From Branchiostoma belcheri (Eukaryota > Chordata > Leptocardii > Amphioxiformes > Branchiostomatidae): a DNA stretch of 64,000 nt. The notes beneath the pieces are model-generated. The model was not told the DNA's origin. It did not search any database and was given only the letters and a program-made list of their open reading frames with translations. Numbering within the stretch: position 1 is the stretch's first letter; each line of letters starts with the position of its first letter. The stretch is taken from NCBI RefSeq assembly GCF_001625305.1, contig NW_017802379.1, forward strand, positions 2,888,829 to 2,952,828, written 5' to 3'. Shown one piece after another: positions 25,001 to 36,492 of this stretch. The position numbers and the translations under genes are program-made.

Positions 25001-26410
25001 TAAAGACAGAAGTCTATATATTTGCTGGGTTCTGTGATTAAACAATTAAAATGGTGGCATATGTAATCAAGAGGAAAAAATTTTCATTATGTAAATTGTG
25101 AGTAATTAATAGAGAAATCTATATGTCATGCGTAGTCTGTGTGTTGATATAATAGAACAATTTGTATTCCCTTTATAAGTATAGGCAAAGGTTTTGTCCT
25201 TGTATATAGGACAGTGTAGTCAGGGTTAAGTAGGTTATGGTAACAAAATGACAGCAAGGGTTTAGAGTTGTTTGTTGAAATAATAGTAATCCTGAAGTGT
25301 TCTTTTAAGAAGCGAAGCTACCCTGGAAAAAGCAAGGTAGTAATGTATATTACAAATATGTATAATGAAAAGTGTTTGAAAGAACATAACAAGTGCCTGT
25401 TAAACTTTTTGTAATTAGTGGACCATGAGACAGCATTCGAAGTGCACGGTTTTTACTATATGGTAAGTTTAACATGACTAGTTATGCGTTTGGTTTTAAA
25501 AGTTGTACGATAGTTGAGCCACTTTAAAGAAGTATTTGTCGTCTGGTTTGTTTTTAGCACAAAACTAGATAGGAAGGTCTCTGTTCATTCTATGTAGTAG
25601 GTATAGATAGTGTGAACTAGATTCAGGTAAAAACAACACTGGCAGCGTGTAGAGTTTGTTGAAACAACAGCACCCGTGAAGTGTCCTTATAACAAGAGTC
25701 TTAATATATTTGTTCAGGCAACAGGCCTGACAAGTTAGTACTGTATATCAAAATAGATGCTAGTTATGACACTTTCTTGGGCGCTTTTAAAATCATATCC
25801 AGTTGGTTATAAGTAACTGTTATTTTGCATATCTTATTACTTGGATGTTTAACCATTACCACCACATTCTGTGTGATTTCTATATGCTTGTCAGTGAATT
25901 CACCAATGATTACATTAGTTGCTTTAGAATAAGAACTTCAAGGTTTTTGGCCCCTGACTCACTAAAACATTACCTCTTTGTTTCACAAACCACCAGCCTT
26001 TTAGCCTGACTCTTTCATCAGATCTCTTAAAGAAACTATGGGTTGTTTTTAAGGGCAAAGGGCAGATCCACGTGACACATCTGGTACACTGACTGTCTAT
26101 CACATGGGCACCGTTCAATATAACATCGGGGGTGGGTGGGGTGGTAATGCACACATGTCTGTGAATAATATAACATCCATATCATGGTACTATATTGTGC
26201 AAGGCATTCATTAAGATGACACATAAAATACGGGGCAAGTATTCGGTTTCCAATTACACAAAAGCAAGTTGAAGTGGTGGAAAAGTTACATAGTCAGCAA
26301 GTAAAACAGGCCCTCAGCACTACATTAATTTCCATATGAGAACAGACTGAGGGCTTAATTGTCAACTTCATATGTAACTTCGTGAAGAATTTATCAATTC
26401 TTTCAATTAT

Positions 26411-26586
26411 GTCCTGCAGGCCCAATTGTAACCTCAGTCCTGAAGTTCCAGTCCCTACCATACTGCATATTAACCCATTACGCGGTCGGTTGAGGCCGTT
26501 TGAGGTAACGGTTGAGGTATTTAGGCATACCGTTAAGTCCTGCAGTCCCGGTCCTATTCATGTTTCAGTCCTGCAGTCCCGGGTGC
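26411..26586 (+). repeat. Short dispersed CAGTCCTGCAGTCCCGG repeats
   Basis: Variants of AGTCCTGCAGTCCCGG occur near 26411, 26435, 26536 and 26566 in the 3' part of the Helitron-like insertion. The last two are nearly exact copies 30 bp apart. A PstI-like CTGCAG palindrome sits at the centre. Role unknown. Confidence 0.5.
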
Positions 26587-27274
26587 TATTTATCACTGTA
26601 CTAACTTATAAATATCATCAATAACAACAATAAACATCTACACAAAAATACTACCATATACAAACAAAAACACCCACCTAAACAATATCACACAGTCGAA
26701 GGCATGAGCCCTACGAACTCTAGTTGCTACTGTAATTGAGTGGTTTTGCCATCTGTGTGGAGCCACTGATTTAATTAGCAACAGACAGGACCTAAACAAG
26801 GTGACAGTAATGCATCTGGGCAGGTATCTTGTTTTTTCACCATCCTTGGAGGTTAAAGTGTTCATACATTAATTCTAATTCTACGATCAAATATTTTGTA
26901 TCTTGATTGTATGATAAGTATATGATAAGTACAAATTTGTGCATTGATGCTTAGGAGAAAGTTCTGGATTCAATCAGTTCCACTATTTTGATTCTGAACG
27001 ACAAAAATGCATTTACGTAATCCAATGACTGGTTAAATCAGATTTCGATTGATAGGTTGAGATGGTATGCACAAGATAAAGATTTCCAGAGACAAGTGTG
27101 CCTTGATGAATTCCTTACTCAGAGGCTGAGCGTGCTTTGACCTTAGAAAGAGTCAAAAGTGAAACTTGATTCAGTTTTAAATACAACTTTATTCTCAAAA
27201 TCTGCTAATGTTCTAGAGACCCCTTTTAGCCTAATGTATTAAATTTTATAAGGGTTTGAATATAGCATACATCA

Positions 27275-29942
27275 GGAGTGCTATTTTACTGACGACTTGA
27301 CAGAAATAAGGTTCTCATGATCCTCAGTTCTACCTTGGCTCTACAAAAGTCTTACAACCTTTTACTATTCTGTGTACAGGGTCCTATTCCCAACCACTGG
27401 TGGTGACCGATAACTCTCCCAAATAGAATCCAACAGGATATGGGGGCTGAAATCAGCCTGGAGATCTCACTTCCTGTTTGGGGAGAGACCCGTGGCGGGG
27501 GAAATTGGGAGAGCTGTCGGCTACCTTTGAGGTTTTGACACCAGGTGCGCCGACGGGCGCGGGAATGGGGCTGATCAATGTCCAGGGTGCATTGGGAAAA
27601 TTGGTTGGCATTCAGGGAGGCCTGCCAAATGGGCCCCAATCAGCTCCGTCCATCACTCGGCAGCGTATCTGAAGATCTCATGCATCTGTCGTGTCCGTTT
27701 ATTTGATTGGGACTTCTTACTTATGTCCGGGAATGGAAAACCATGACATTCACTACATACACCCTGCATACAGGGTGTTTGGGGCTGCTTTGCTGTAGCT
27801 CTCCATATAGAAATGATATTTCATGTAAAAATCAATGGTAAATTTATGAAGTGAATCTTCCATGTTAATAATTAACCTGGCTTTGTTGTCATATTCGAAT
27901 AACCTAACTTTCAGCAACAGTAGAGATACATTGCTTTTACTGCATATTCATGCTGCTCTTGAAAATGGCTGTTCGTCGAGCATATTTATGCCTAGTATTG
28001 TCTTTGCATACTAATGAGGGCGTGCCTCTGGCAACTTCCATCCATCAGTACACAGCATCCAGAGACTAATTCCTTGCTCTGCATATTAAATGATTGAGCC
28101 ACATGAGCAATATCTTAGGGATAGCTGCTTTAATTGAGGCTGAAATGACAGTGATTTATCACACGTTCTACCAGCATTTAGACCATATGAGATGGAACTA
28201 TCAGGGCAGAAATACGTATGGCACATAACTCCATTCCATGCAAACTCCATTACCTTATGTAAATAATGTTCGTTTTCGACTAATGAAAAAGTACCCATGT
28301 ACCTTATTCAGCAATAATTTTCTTCTGTCATGCTATCTTTAGCTCCATCCTGTCGATGAAAAATGTTATTTTCCCCTCTCCGCTCATGTGTTTAAAATCT
28401 GCTAATGAAGATAATGTCCCCTCTGATGATTCCATGTGGTTACGATTTAATATTTCAGGTAGGAGCCGCAGCAGACCTTCTGGGGTGGAAGACAGCAGAC
28501 AGTCTTGTCTCAGAACATACATTTGGCATTTGGCACTCTCCACTCGTCTGGAATGCAATAAAGGAAATCCATATTTCCCAACTGTGCGCCATTCCCAACG
28601 TATCCGTCCCAGCGAATATATCAGCCCCTCTTACAGCTCTAACCATGCAGGATATGCAATAACCTAGATGATGCGTAGTGACAAAGCTCTCATCACTGCC
28701 TGCAGTCAATGTATGATTCTGTCTCTTTTATTAGGAACAATTTTTCAAATTCTTCATATATAGCTTTTTACTCTCATTACTCCTATGCACAGGTGGAAGT
28801 AAATGGCTTATGCCAAATACCCTAGTCGTTGCCATATTGAACAACCCCAAAATGGAGGCAGATGAGGACCAATATTGCTACCCATAGCAGATTTCTAAGT
28901 CACCTCCAGTTGATCTTTATCCCTGGCGGAATTATTCATAAGATACAAGGAGAATTTCAACGTGCATTTCTGGCACAACAACACGGCAGTTAAGTGCATG
29001 AAATGGTACTTGAAGGATTGAAATTCAAAGAGCTTCTGAAGGAACCATGCTTCTAATAGCTGTGAGAAAAGGTAGAATACATGCTCGTGCAGTTACAAGG
29101 GTTGCTGTCTGCCTGATCTATTGTGATGTGAATAACTTTGTACTTTGTATCAAAAGAGACTTAAACAAGGCTTAAGGGTTAGTGTTACAGGGACTAAGCA
29201 AGGCAGAGTGAATAAGGTGTGATTTTGGCTATAGCAGTGCCTTTGCATCAAAAGCTGACATGACCAACAACAGTGGAGCTTTCATTATAACATGGCCTCC
29301 ATTGATAGTCATAAAAATCGAGTACTATAACTAGTATAGATATCTACATGTTTGAAAACAAAGAATTTTACATCTCTCTCTCCCAATATATTTTTCCTTC
29401 TCAAGTTTTTAGCTTATCAGTTTTGCTTGTATATAACTAACCTACAGTGGAAGAGAAGCATTTTTTTTTGGATGGAGGACTGAGGTGCACTGAGTAATAT
29501 ACTCAAACATACACTTACCTCACAAACAATAAGTACCCACTCGCAGAAACAACAACATCATTTTTCATTACCCAATATATGGCATCTCATTGATATACAA
29601 CAGGAAAAATGGTTTGTTTTAACATTATTAGATTTCAGATTTGTGTGGCTTTCTTACTTTCAAAGATGGCACATATAAAGCTGCAACAGTTTTCTGACAG
29701 TAACATCTTTCAGGTATTGTTTTAGAGAAGACTCTCGAAAAGATAAAACAGGAAGATCAGATATTTCATAAGGGTATTTATCTGTTTAGAGGTAAGTGTA
29801 TAACTTTATACTATCCTACCCCAACATAGCTATTTTACATAGTCTACCCGAGAGAGTTTTAAGGCCTCACAGTGTTTCTTCATAGTCAACTTCTTTCTCT
29901 TCTTTTTTTTTTAAACAACTACTACTACATGTTTTACCTATG
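27275..29942. other. Non-coding: GC-balanced block, then 3' flank of the LRR-Ig gene
   Basis: From 27275 to about 28720 the DNA is GC-balanced and has few stops in several frames on both strands, but no recognisable protein; it may be a conserved regulatory block. From about 28720 to 29942 it is AT-rich and would be the 3' untranslated region and flank of the minus-strand gene. The nearest canonical polyadenylation signal on that strand (AATAAA, read as TTTATT) is at 28727-28732, about 1.2 kb past the stop. A variant GATAAA is nearer, at about 29776. Confidence 0.4.
28727..28732 (-). terminator. Candidate polyadenylation signal of the LRR-Ig gene
   Basis: First canonical AATAAA on the minus strand downstream of the stop codon at 29943. 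It would give a 3' untranslated region of about 1.2 kb. Transcript data would be needed; a variant signal nearer the stop could be used instead. Confidence 0.25.
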
Positions 29943-32282
29943 CTAGACAACAGTGTGATGAGACTGTGGTATACCTCCATTTGCAAGTTCGGAGTTGACT
30001 GGAATCGTCATGTACAAGTCCTTGGATGATCCGTTGAAGTCCGTCATTGGGATTGAATAGGGCTGGTTACACGTGGCAGTTCTGGAATTGTTGGCTAGTA
30101 TCACTCGGTGGTTTTCGTGTGGTTGTGTCACAGCACACGCCTGTTGGTGCTGGCGCCGTCGGCGTCTCCAAGAGCAGTATGCAGCAATGACTATGATGAG
30201 GAAGATGGCTATCCCAAGGGATATGTTAACTACAAGGAGGGTGTAGTACGGAGATGGAGGGTTGTTTGTGGGGCTGGCATTGAGGGAGGGGGAAGGACTT
30301 ACTGTAGTGGCGGAAAAGTTTGCAGGGAGAGGGGGAGGAGAGCTCCATCTGGAGGTGGTACAGGGCCAGAAGGGGGAGTTTGGATCTAAGGTTGTGGAAG
30401 GTCCTGCGTTAGGGTCCATAGGCACAGGGGTGGATATTGTGGTTGATGGGTTTGGTGTAGCTGTAGTGGTAGGGGAGACTGTGGTTATTGTGTCACGCAC
30501 CTGGATCAAAATCGTGGCAGAGTCGTTTCCAGATATGTTTTCCACATAGCACGTGTAGTTTCCCGAATCGCCATAGCTGGCGTTGGTGATGGCCAATGAG
30601 TTGTCGTACTGTACAAAGACGCGGGAAAAGTACGATCCTGCCTGCAGAATAGCACCGTCAGGAGTCGTCCAATTGGTGGTTATATTGCCCTCCCCAGTGG
30701 CGTTACATACAAGCGACATGTTCTGACCAACCAACACGCTCTGACTTGGGGTGTTGTACGTGATTGTTGCCGGGCACGAGAAGTCCTCCACACGCAAACT
30801 GTACATTGCACGTCCGGCAACCCTGGGGGGAGCCCTACAGGTAAGTTCGTACTTCAAATTGTAATGCTGATACGAGGAGTTGTCCGTCATCTGCTTCAAC
30901 CAGCGCAAGTTGCAATCACATGTCCAGGGGTTGCCAGAGAGGTAGAGAAAGTTTAGTTTGTCCAGTCCTTTGAAAATCCCATTTGGAAGGTTGATCAGAC
31001 TGCATTTTTGTAGATCAAGCAGCTCGAGGTTAATCAAACCGAGGAAAACTCCGGGGACCAGACATATCAGCTTTTTGTTATTCTCCAAGTACAAGTTCTT
31101 CAAGTTAGAGAGCCCAAGGAATGCGTATCTGTCAATAAACGTCAGGTTTGTGAGATTGTTGAGATGAAGTGTTTGCAGGTTGTTCATTTGTAAGAAAGCA
31201 TAGTTTTGGATGTACTCGATGGGATTTCTATCTACAATAAGTTCTCTCAAGTTTGGGGCGTTTTGAAGTGCTTTGGATGGGATGGAGTTGAATTTATTGT
31301 TGCTCAAGTCCAAAGTGCGCACACTAAACTGGAACACCTTATCAGGAACGTCCGACAAAAGGTTCCCACTGAGTGATACTGTCAAGGATTGCGCATTCTG
31401 AAGGTTTCGGAAAGCTCCACGCCTGATACTCGTAATCCTGTTGTTAGTTAAGCTCAGATGGAACAAGCAACTCATATCAGGAAACGCATTACGCCGAATG
31501 GAGGTAATTTGGTTGGAGCTAAGTTGCAGGTTACAGGTACGCTTTGGTAACTTTTCCGGGATCCGCGTTATTCTGTTGTTCTGTAGATAGATGGTTATGT
31601 CCGACTCAAGTCCTTCAAAGCTACTTTTGTAAGTATATGCCAACTGGTTGTTATCAAGGGTTAAAATACCTAGGTTGCGAAGCCCCTTGAATGCTCCAAT
31701 AGGAAGTTCAGTTAGGTTGTTATAGCTCAAATGTAAGTAGTAGAGAACACCCAAATCCATGAATACTCCCCCCTTTATGCTTGACGTGTTCAGCTGACAT
31801 GCATTAAGGGATAGGGTCCGTAGCTTGTACAGCCCATTGAATATATCTCGTATGTTCAGTCCAGGATTGTTATCCAAGTATAGCTCTGTAAGGTTGGGAG
31901 GCATTCGCTCCTTGATATCACCGATGCAATTGAACGATAGGTCCAAGTTTCTCAGCTTACCCAATCCACTGAGTGCTCCAACAGAAACATTCCGTATCAG
32001 GTTTTGGTGAAGGTCCAGCCTCCGGAGGTTTGGCAGACTTGAAAATGTATTTGGCGGAATAACTTCAATTCGATTTCTGTCCAAGAAGAGGGTAGTAGTG
32101 GTGTTGTCAATACCAGATGGCACCCTGGTTAGATCCCTTTTCCGGCACTCTACCACATTACCATCATTTGTATCCGTGTAGCATCTGCATTTGCTCGGAC
32201 ACCCTGTGGCTCCAGGCCTAGCCAGTGACAGCAATAGGACAAGGAGCATTGCCTGTTGCTTCTCTGCTGGTAATCCCCACAT
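29943..32282 (-). CDS. LRR-Ig type I transmembrane receptor (single coding exon)
   Basis: Predicted cell-surface adhesion or recognition receptor of 779 residues. In order: signal peptide 1-27 (hydrophobic MLLVLLLSLA core); LRR N-cap with C28, C32, C34, C46; about 16 leucine-rich repeats at 64-450; LRR C-cap with C455, C457, C482, C503; one C2-type Ig domain at 505-596 with C526, W538 and the DSGNYTC motif ending at C578; a Thr/Ser/Pro-rich stalk to about 678; one membrane span near 681-703; an RRRRR stop-transfer at 706-710; a 70-residue tail. At least fifteen N-glycosylation sequons lie outside the membrane. The tail has a YMTI sorting-type motif (757-760) and ends HHTVV, a class I PDZ ligand. 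The start has G at -3; M12 is an alternative start. The architecture resembles vertebrate LINGO and AMIGO and the expanded amphioxus LRR-Ig genes. Orthology and ligand cannot be assigned from this alone. The frame is uninterrupted and alone in the window. Confidence 0.95.
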   Translation of the reverse strand: MWGLPAEKQQAMLLVLLLSLARPGATGCPSKCRCYTDTNDGNVVECRKRDLTRVPSGIDNTTTTLFLDRNRIEVIPPNTFSSLPNLRRLDLHQNLIRNVSVGALSGLGKLRNLDLSFNCIGDIKERMPPNLTELYLDNNPGLNIRDIFNGLYKLRTLSLNACQLNTSSIKGGVFMDLGVLYYLHLSYNNLTELPIGAFKGLRNLGILTLDNNQLAYTYKSSFEGLESDITIYLQNNRITRIPEKLPKRTCNLQLSSNQITSIRRNAFPDMSCLFHLSLTNNRITSIRRGAFRNLQNAQSLTVSLSGNLLSDVPDKVFQFSVRTLDLSNNKFNSIPSKALQNAPNLRELIVDRNPIEYIQNYAFLQMNNLQTLHLNNLTNLTFIDRYAFLGLSNLKNLYLENNKKLICLVPGVFLGLINLELLDLQKCSLINLPNGIFKGLDKLNFLYLSGNPWTCDCNLRWLKQMTDNSSYQHYNLKYELTCRAPPRVAGRAMYSLRVEDFSCPATITYNTPSQSVLVGQNMSLVCNATGEGNITTNWTTPDGAILQAGSYFSRVFVQYDNSLAITNASYGDSGNYTCYVENISGNDSATILIQVRDTITTVSPTTTATPNPSTTISTPVPMDPNAGPSTTLDPNSPFWPCTTSRWSSPPPLPANFSATTVSPSPSLNASPTNNPPSPYYTLLVVNISLGIAIFLIIVIAAYCSWRRRRRQHQQACAVTQPHENHRVILANNSRTATCNQPYSIPMTDFNGSSKDLYMTIPVNSELANGGIPQSHHTVV

Positions 32283-33180
32283 TGCGATGAGAGTGGTAAC
32301 CTTGATTCACATCCCTGACTCTAAATGCGCTCTCTGCATCAGCACACACCATGATACGTAACGCGGTAAGAACGAGGCCCGACAGGCCGTGGCCACCTCA
32401 TCACTGCAGTGCCAACGCTGAGGCAGGGAATTCCGTGGAATTTGTCCGTGGCGAGTGCAGATCCCTCCTGCCATGCCGCGTCGGAGAGACAAGGTCAATT
32501 AGTTGGCTGGCTTCTCGTCGATCGAAAGAGGTCATCTGCTGCTGACACAACCCGAAATAAATGCCCTGGCCAGCGTCCCATGAGGGCGGAGCCAGCAGAA
32601 GGTGTACGGAGTCGGAATGATTTTCTGGGAAAGAGCTCAACTGCTGCAGAGTCCAGTCAATGGGAAGATGGATCAGCAATGGTCCATATTCAGTGTGTCT
32701 GTGGGTGGAAAAAAAAACAACGTCAGGAACCTGTGTCAGATGAGTATCAGTGCAGACAGCTGATGAAGCAAGTTTTTAACGTAAAGGAACAACCATATTT
32801 CAGTAGTACCTTTGACCTATCCCAGTCCACCGCAAGTAGGGCCTATGACAGGAGTGAATTATGACGTGCTGCCAACAGTTGACACTGCTCAAATTAAAGG
32901 TCCAATCAAGTATGGTTAATATATGGCCTCGGTCACCGCATTTAGATTCCAAGCCATCCTCGGCGGTAGGGCAGGGGGCATTCGAATATTTGCTCTGTGT
33001 TCAATATTCCCAAGATAGGTTCTGGCCACCCTTGTCACCTCAGACATTTCCGTGGATAGAGGTATTGATGCGGAGGTATCTACCCAAGCAACGGTTTTAT
33101 GGTGGGCGTAATTCCTGCCGGCATATTGAGACCAAATTGGATTTTGGTCAAATGAAATCATGGCCGCAAGATTGAATCTT
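32283..33180 (-). promoter_or_regulatory. Upstream flank of the LRR-Ig gene
   Basis: GC-richer and CpG-containing sequence directly 5' of the start codon. It should hold the 5' untranslated region and promoter, unless an upstream non-coding exon lies further out. I see no clear TATA box at a sensible distance. A 151-codon frame on the opposite strand (32409-32864) has no recognisable motif and is probably chance, favoured by the higher GC content. Confidence 0.35.
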
Positions 33181-33570
33181 CATGTTTAGAGAACATGCTC
33201 CAGAATTTTTAAATAAATTAGTAGGCAATTATGGAGGGCAGAAAAGTGGCAAGCATGGCCAAATGGGGGATTAAAGGATAGAATGCATAATTTTCAAGCC
33301 AGGATCACCCTGAACACCATTGGGTAGTGATAGATGCCCTACCGGGAAAAATTACAAAGATGTTTTAACCATTCCTGAGGGATTCACATCAATCCTAGCA
33401 CCTTCAGAGGATTCAGCCTAAGAGCTGTTAGAATGATGGAGCCTAGCCATCGTTTGGCCACTCAGAGGCCCATTGGGATCTCTGAAAATGTTGCGTACAA
33501 TTGCCACTCCACAGAAGTATGCTAGCCTGCCAAAGTCAATTCAAGTCAGAGATTTTCTCAGACTAATGTT

Positions 33571-33732
33571 TAAGAATTGACTGCAGGGTGATTTGATTAT
33601 GATTTGTTTTATCGTATTAGTGATATCTTTGACAGTATGAGGGTTTCTTTAGTTGTGCTTAAATTGTATATTACAAGGGAATTCCTTGGAATAATCATGT
33701 AAGAATTAATTGCAGGTTGATTTGATTATATT
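33571..33732 (+). repeat. Diverged duplication of about 129 bp
   Basis: TAAGAATTGACTGCAGGGTG then ATTTGATTAT at 33571 recurs as TAAGAATTAATTGCAGGTTG then ATTTGATTAT at 33700. The following sequences are also loosely alike (GTGATATC...GACAG.ATGAG). An old tandem duplication in non-coding DNA. Confidence 0.55.
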
Positions 33733-33830
33733 ATTACTAGAATAGATTCTCTGGCTTGAGGTGATATCATGACAGAATGAGAGAATACTTTCCCCATGGA
33801 AATTGCACATATTGATGCAAATTCAACTTT

Positions 33831-36471
33831 CAATTTATTTCTGTTTTTGCCCTCATAAAGGCATAAAAGAATACCACAGTTCCTGTAGGTATAGGGGGAT
33901 ATCATCCTCCCATAGAAATTCCAAAGAGCAGACAATGTCTATGTTACAGTAGGAAATACCTCTTCCATATAGTCCACCACTTTCAACAACTCAGCTGCTT
34001 GGATTAGTCTTTGAAAGGCTGCAGCTGTTAATCCTTCTCAAGTCACGCTCATCTTACAATTGCCAAAAATAGCTTGTCACTTCAACGTGTTAAATGTCCA
34101 GGCCTGGCAGATATCGATACGCCCTGAGGGACAAGCTTTGGTGGCTTGTACGTGGCCAACATTTTCCTAAGAGCCATGCCTCTCTGCATAAAAATGCTGT
34201 CCTTGTCCTGCTACAGCTATGGAAGGAAGCATTCACAGACCCAATAGTGTGAGCATTCTCCACTTGCTATTGATCATGGCCATCATTTTGTACTGTAGGA
34301 TATGTGAAATGGCATTTGCCTGTGAAGTCCCACATTAGCCACACTACATGTACATGTAAAATGCCAATCACAAAAACACCAACATGTAAATTGAATGCTC
34401 TTATCATAATGAAGTTGCATTCAAAACACTGCCCTGCCATTCTAAGTGATACTCATTAAGAATTTAAGCTAGACTTGTATTGATATGGACAGCTAAATTG
34501 CAGTAGACACCCAGTGTCGTGGATTGTTACCTGACCATAAACCAGCATTAAGCATCGCACGGTTGTAAGGCTGTACTTTAAGAATTGTACACACTAGAGA
34601 TGAACTAGGCAAACAGGAAGAAGAGAACTCACCACAACAAGAGCTCCAAAGATAAAAAAGAGCTGCACGCATGTTGTTTCCAATATTCGGGACTTGGTAC
34701 CCGCTTTGCATATTCAAAGCCCGGCCCAGCTGGGCACTACCTGATTGGTCACTTGATTTGTAAGCAAAGGCCAATTGGTCGGAAGAGCAAGAGGGAAGAA
34801 TTATAGCAATGCTTTGATTTTCGGACGCTGGAATTCAAAGTATAATTGAACGCATGGCTGAAATGAAGTGCCAATGTTTCAGGCAGGTGCTCCCCACCCA
34901 ATACACATCACTCAATGTTATTGCACACACAGGGGAATTTCCCAATATTCGCACCTATATATCCCCAACTATTCATTTAGGGCGATAAGATCAAAAAGGG
35001 ATTATGTGGTGTGCCGCCATGGTGTAACCTAACTTGCGTATTCCCCTTCATTCTGGATACGTCTGCGCAGTCTGCAGATTACATGAATATGATTATGAAT
35101 CTTAAACGATTCAAGTCTTTGATCTATTTAACAGTTGTTTATTCAGCTTACATGTTTTCCATGCATTGAATACAAAATGTGTTGTTTTCTTTGATCAACT
35201 GCTTTTGATCACACAAAAGAAATATGGCAGCCACCTCTTACTTGAGATTTTGAGAATTTGTGCTTCAGCCGCCATTACTATGGTGACTGCAGCACATATA
35301 CACACCAATGAAAGCTTTCTGGAGTGAGCAGGTGTTGCCAAAGCTAAGTGGTAGTCTCCGTACTAATTTCATTATGCGGCCTCACCCTTGGGCAGAAATT
35401 GCTGTCACACCAGAGCCTCCAATTCTATTAGCGACCTACGACCCCGACGTTCCCTCTAGCAGGTGCTGCTGCCTCCGTGCTAGCGCGGCTTCTAACAGGA
35501 TGGGTAAATGGATTTCAAAAGGAGCAGACCCCTTCCATTGCATTTTCTGGGAAATTTATCACTTTCTGCAGTGTCTTTATTCCTTAATGCCAGTGGAAGA
35601 GAAATGCAGTTTTATCTGACCCAATGTTACATTGTCAGTGATACGGGCGCCTGTCCACGTCAGACCCAATATAAGGAGCATAATTCTGCCAAAATTAAGT
35701 GCCACAGCTGATGCTTGTGGTATATGTGAGCTGGGTTGTTCTGCAAGCACTCTCCCCCTCTCTTTCTGTTTCCCTCTTGAGACATATCATAGCCCCAACA
35801 TATCAAGGCGCAAAGTCTTGGGAAGTAAGGAAATTTTGAGGGACTCGTATCTGGAAATAGCCCAGGCTTGTCATCCAGTCTTGCCTGCTCCACTTAAAGC
35901 TGATGTTAGCGGGAGATAAATGTAGTCATTTCCTGGGAATGAAGGGTGCGGAGAGGCACTTCCTTCCCCGTGGAAATTTCAGTTGCATAGAGATTCCGTT
36001 TTCTCTTAAGTAAAAATATGGCCATTAACTCAACATTTCAGAACCCTCGCAAATGGTCAAAGTTGCAGTGAGCTGCAGTGATAGATTCATGCACACGGGC
36101 AAAATGCTCATGGAAGGAGTCCCCTCAGACAAGGCAGACCTCAACGGGCTTACATTTTGCATCTGTTTTTCATGCTTGACAGAAGGAGCCATGCTTACTG
36201 TGAAAGGAAGTGTAAGCAGCAGAAGAAAGAGATTGCCATTTTCCTAAGCTCAGTCACCCTGGAAATGAAAATATAGCTGGAGACCATCACAAAGCTCTCC
36301 CTCAAAGCACATTTCCTTTCACACATGGTCGGTTGCCTGTTCTTTGCCAATGTCTTGATTTTGCCACCAGTTCTTTTACCATTAATAATGTGAGGAATGA
36401 AACAAAAAGACATAACAGTGACTGTGATCAGGTGATCCAAAATAAATTCCAACCCTCACTGCAGCTCCATG
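33831..36471. other. Non-coding stretch upstream of the LRR-Ig gene
   Basis: AT-rich to about 34480, then a GC-balanced part (about 34860-36250) with several overlapping chance reading frames up to 103 codons on both strands and no recognisable protein. TACATGTACATGTA occurs near 34344. Position and composition are compatible with distal regulatory DNA. Confidence 0.4.
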
Positions 36472-36492
36472 TTCAGCACCAAGGACAGCTAT
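36472..36492 (+). promoter_or_regulatory. RE1/NRSE-like site (REST-type motif)
   Basis: TTCAGCACCAAGGACAG then CTAT matches the vertebrate RE1 consensus at 17 of 21 positions, with both half-sites at canonical spacing. It lies about 4.2 kb upstream of the LRR-Ig start codon. RE1 elements silence neuronal genes in non-neuronal cells in vertebrates; use here is inferred. Confidence 0.65.

Larger units (their letters stand above)
24222..26723 (+). mobile_element. Helitron-like non-autonomous element, 2.5 kb
   Basis: Comparison with the empty allele shows an insertion exactly between A and T (GTAA / TTGCTACTG), with no target duplication needed. The 3' end is CTAG followed by T, as in Helitrons (CTRR-T), and a short GC-rich stem (AGGC-ATGA-GCCCT) lies just upstream. 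The 5' end has a perfect 6-bp hairpin, GCCTTC-GACT-GAAGGC, and the string GCCTTCGACTG recurs inverted near the 3' end. The interior has five tandem units of about 150 bp, then unique sequence. There is no Rep or helicase reading frame. The alternative is a cut-and-paste element with a 4-bp TTGC duplication. The 5' TC of canonical Helitrons is not at the boundary. Confidence 0.6.
21733..27274 (+). repeat. Haplotype pair 2, right copy
   Basis: It corresponds to 18682-21712 base for base with scattered differences, interrupted by the 2502-bp insertion at 24222-26723. Resumption after the insertion (TTGCTACTGTAATTGAG) is exact. It ends at TAGCATACATCA, the same bases that abut the gap in the left copy, and then runs into unique DNA. 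It is probably the second allele of the same locus. Confidence 0.88.

Noticed and set aside
30108-30549. Plus-strand frames of 93-95 codons opposite the LRR-Ig gene
   Set aside because: They are antisense shadows of the Ser/Thr/Pro-rich stalk coding sequence.
32409-32864. 151-codon frame on the plus strand upstream of the LRR-Ig gene
   Set aside because: No recognisable domain, no start or splice context, and it lies in a GC-richer promoter-side region where long chance frames are expected.
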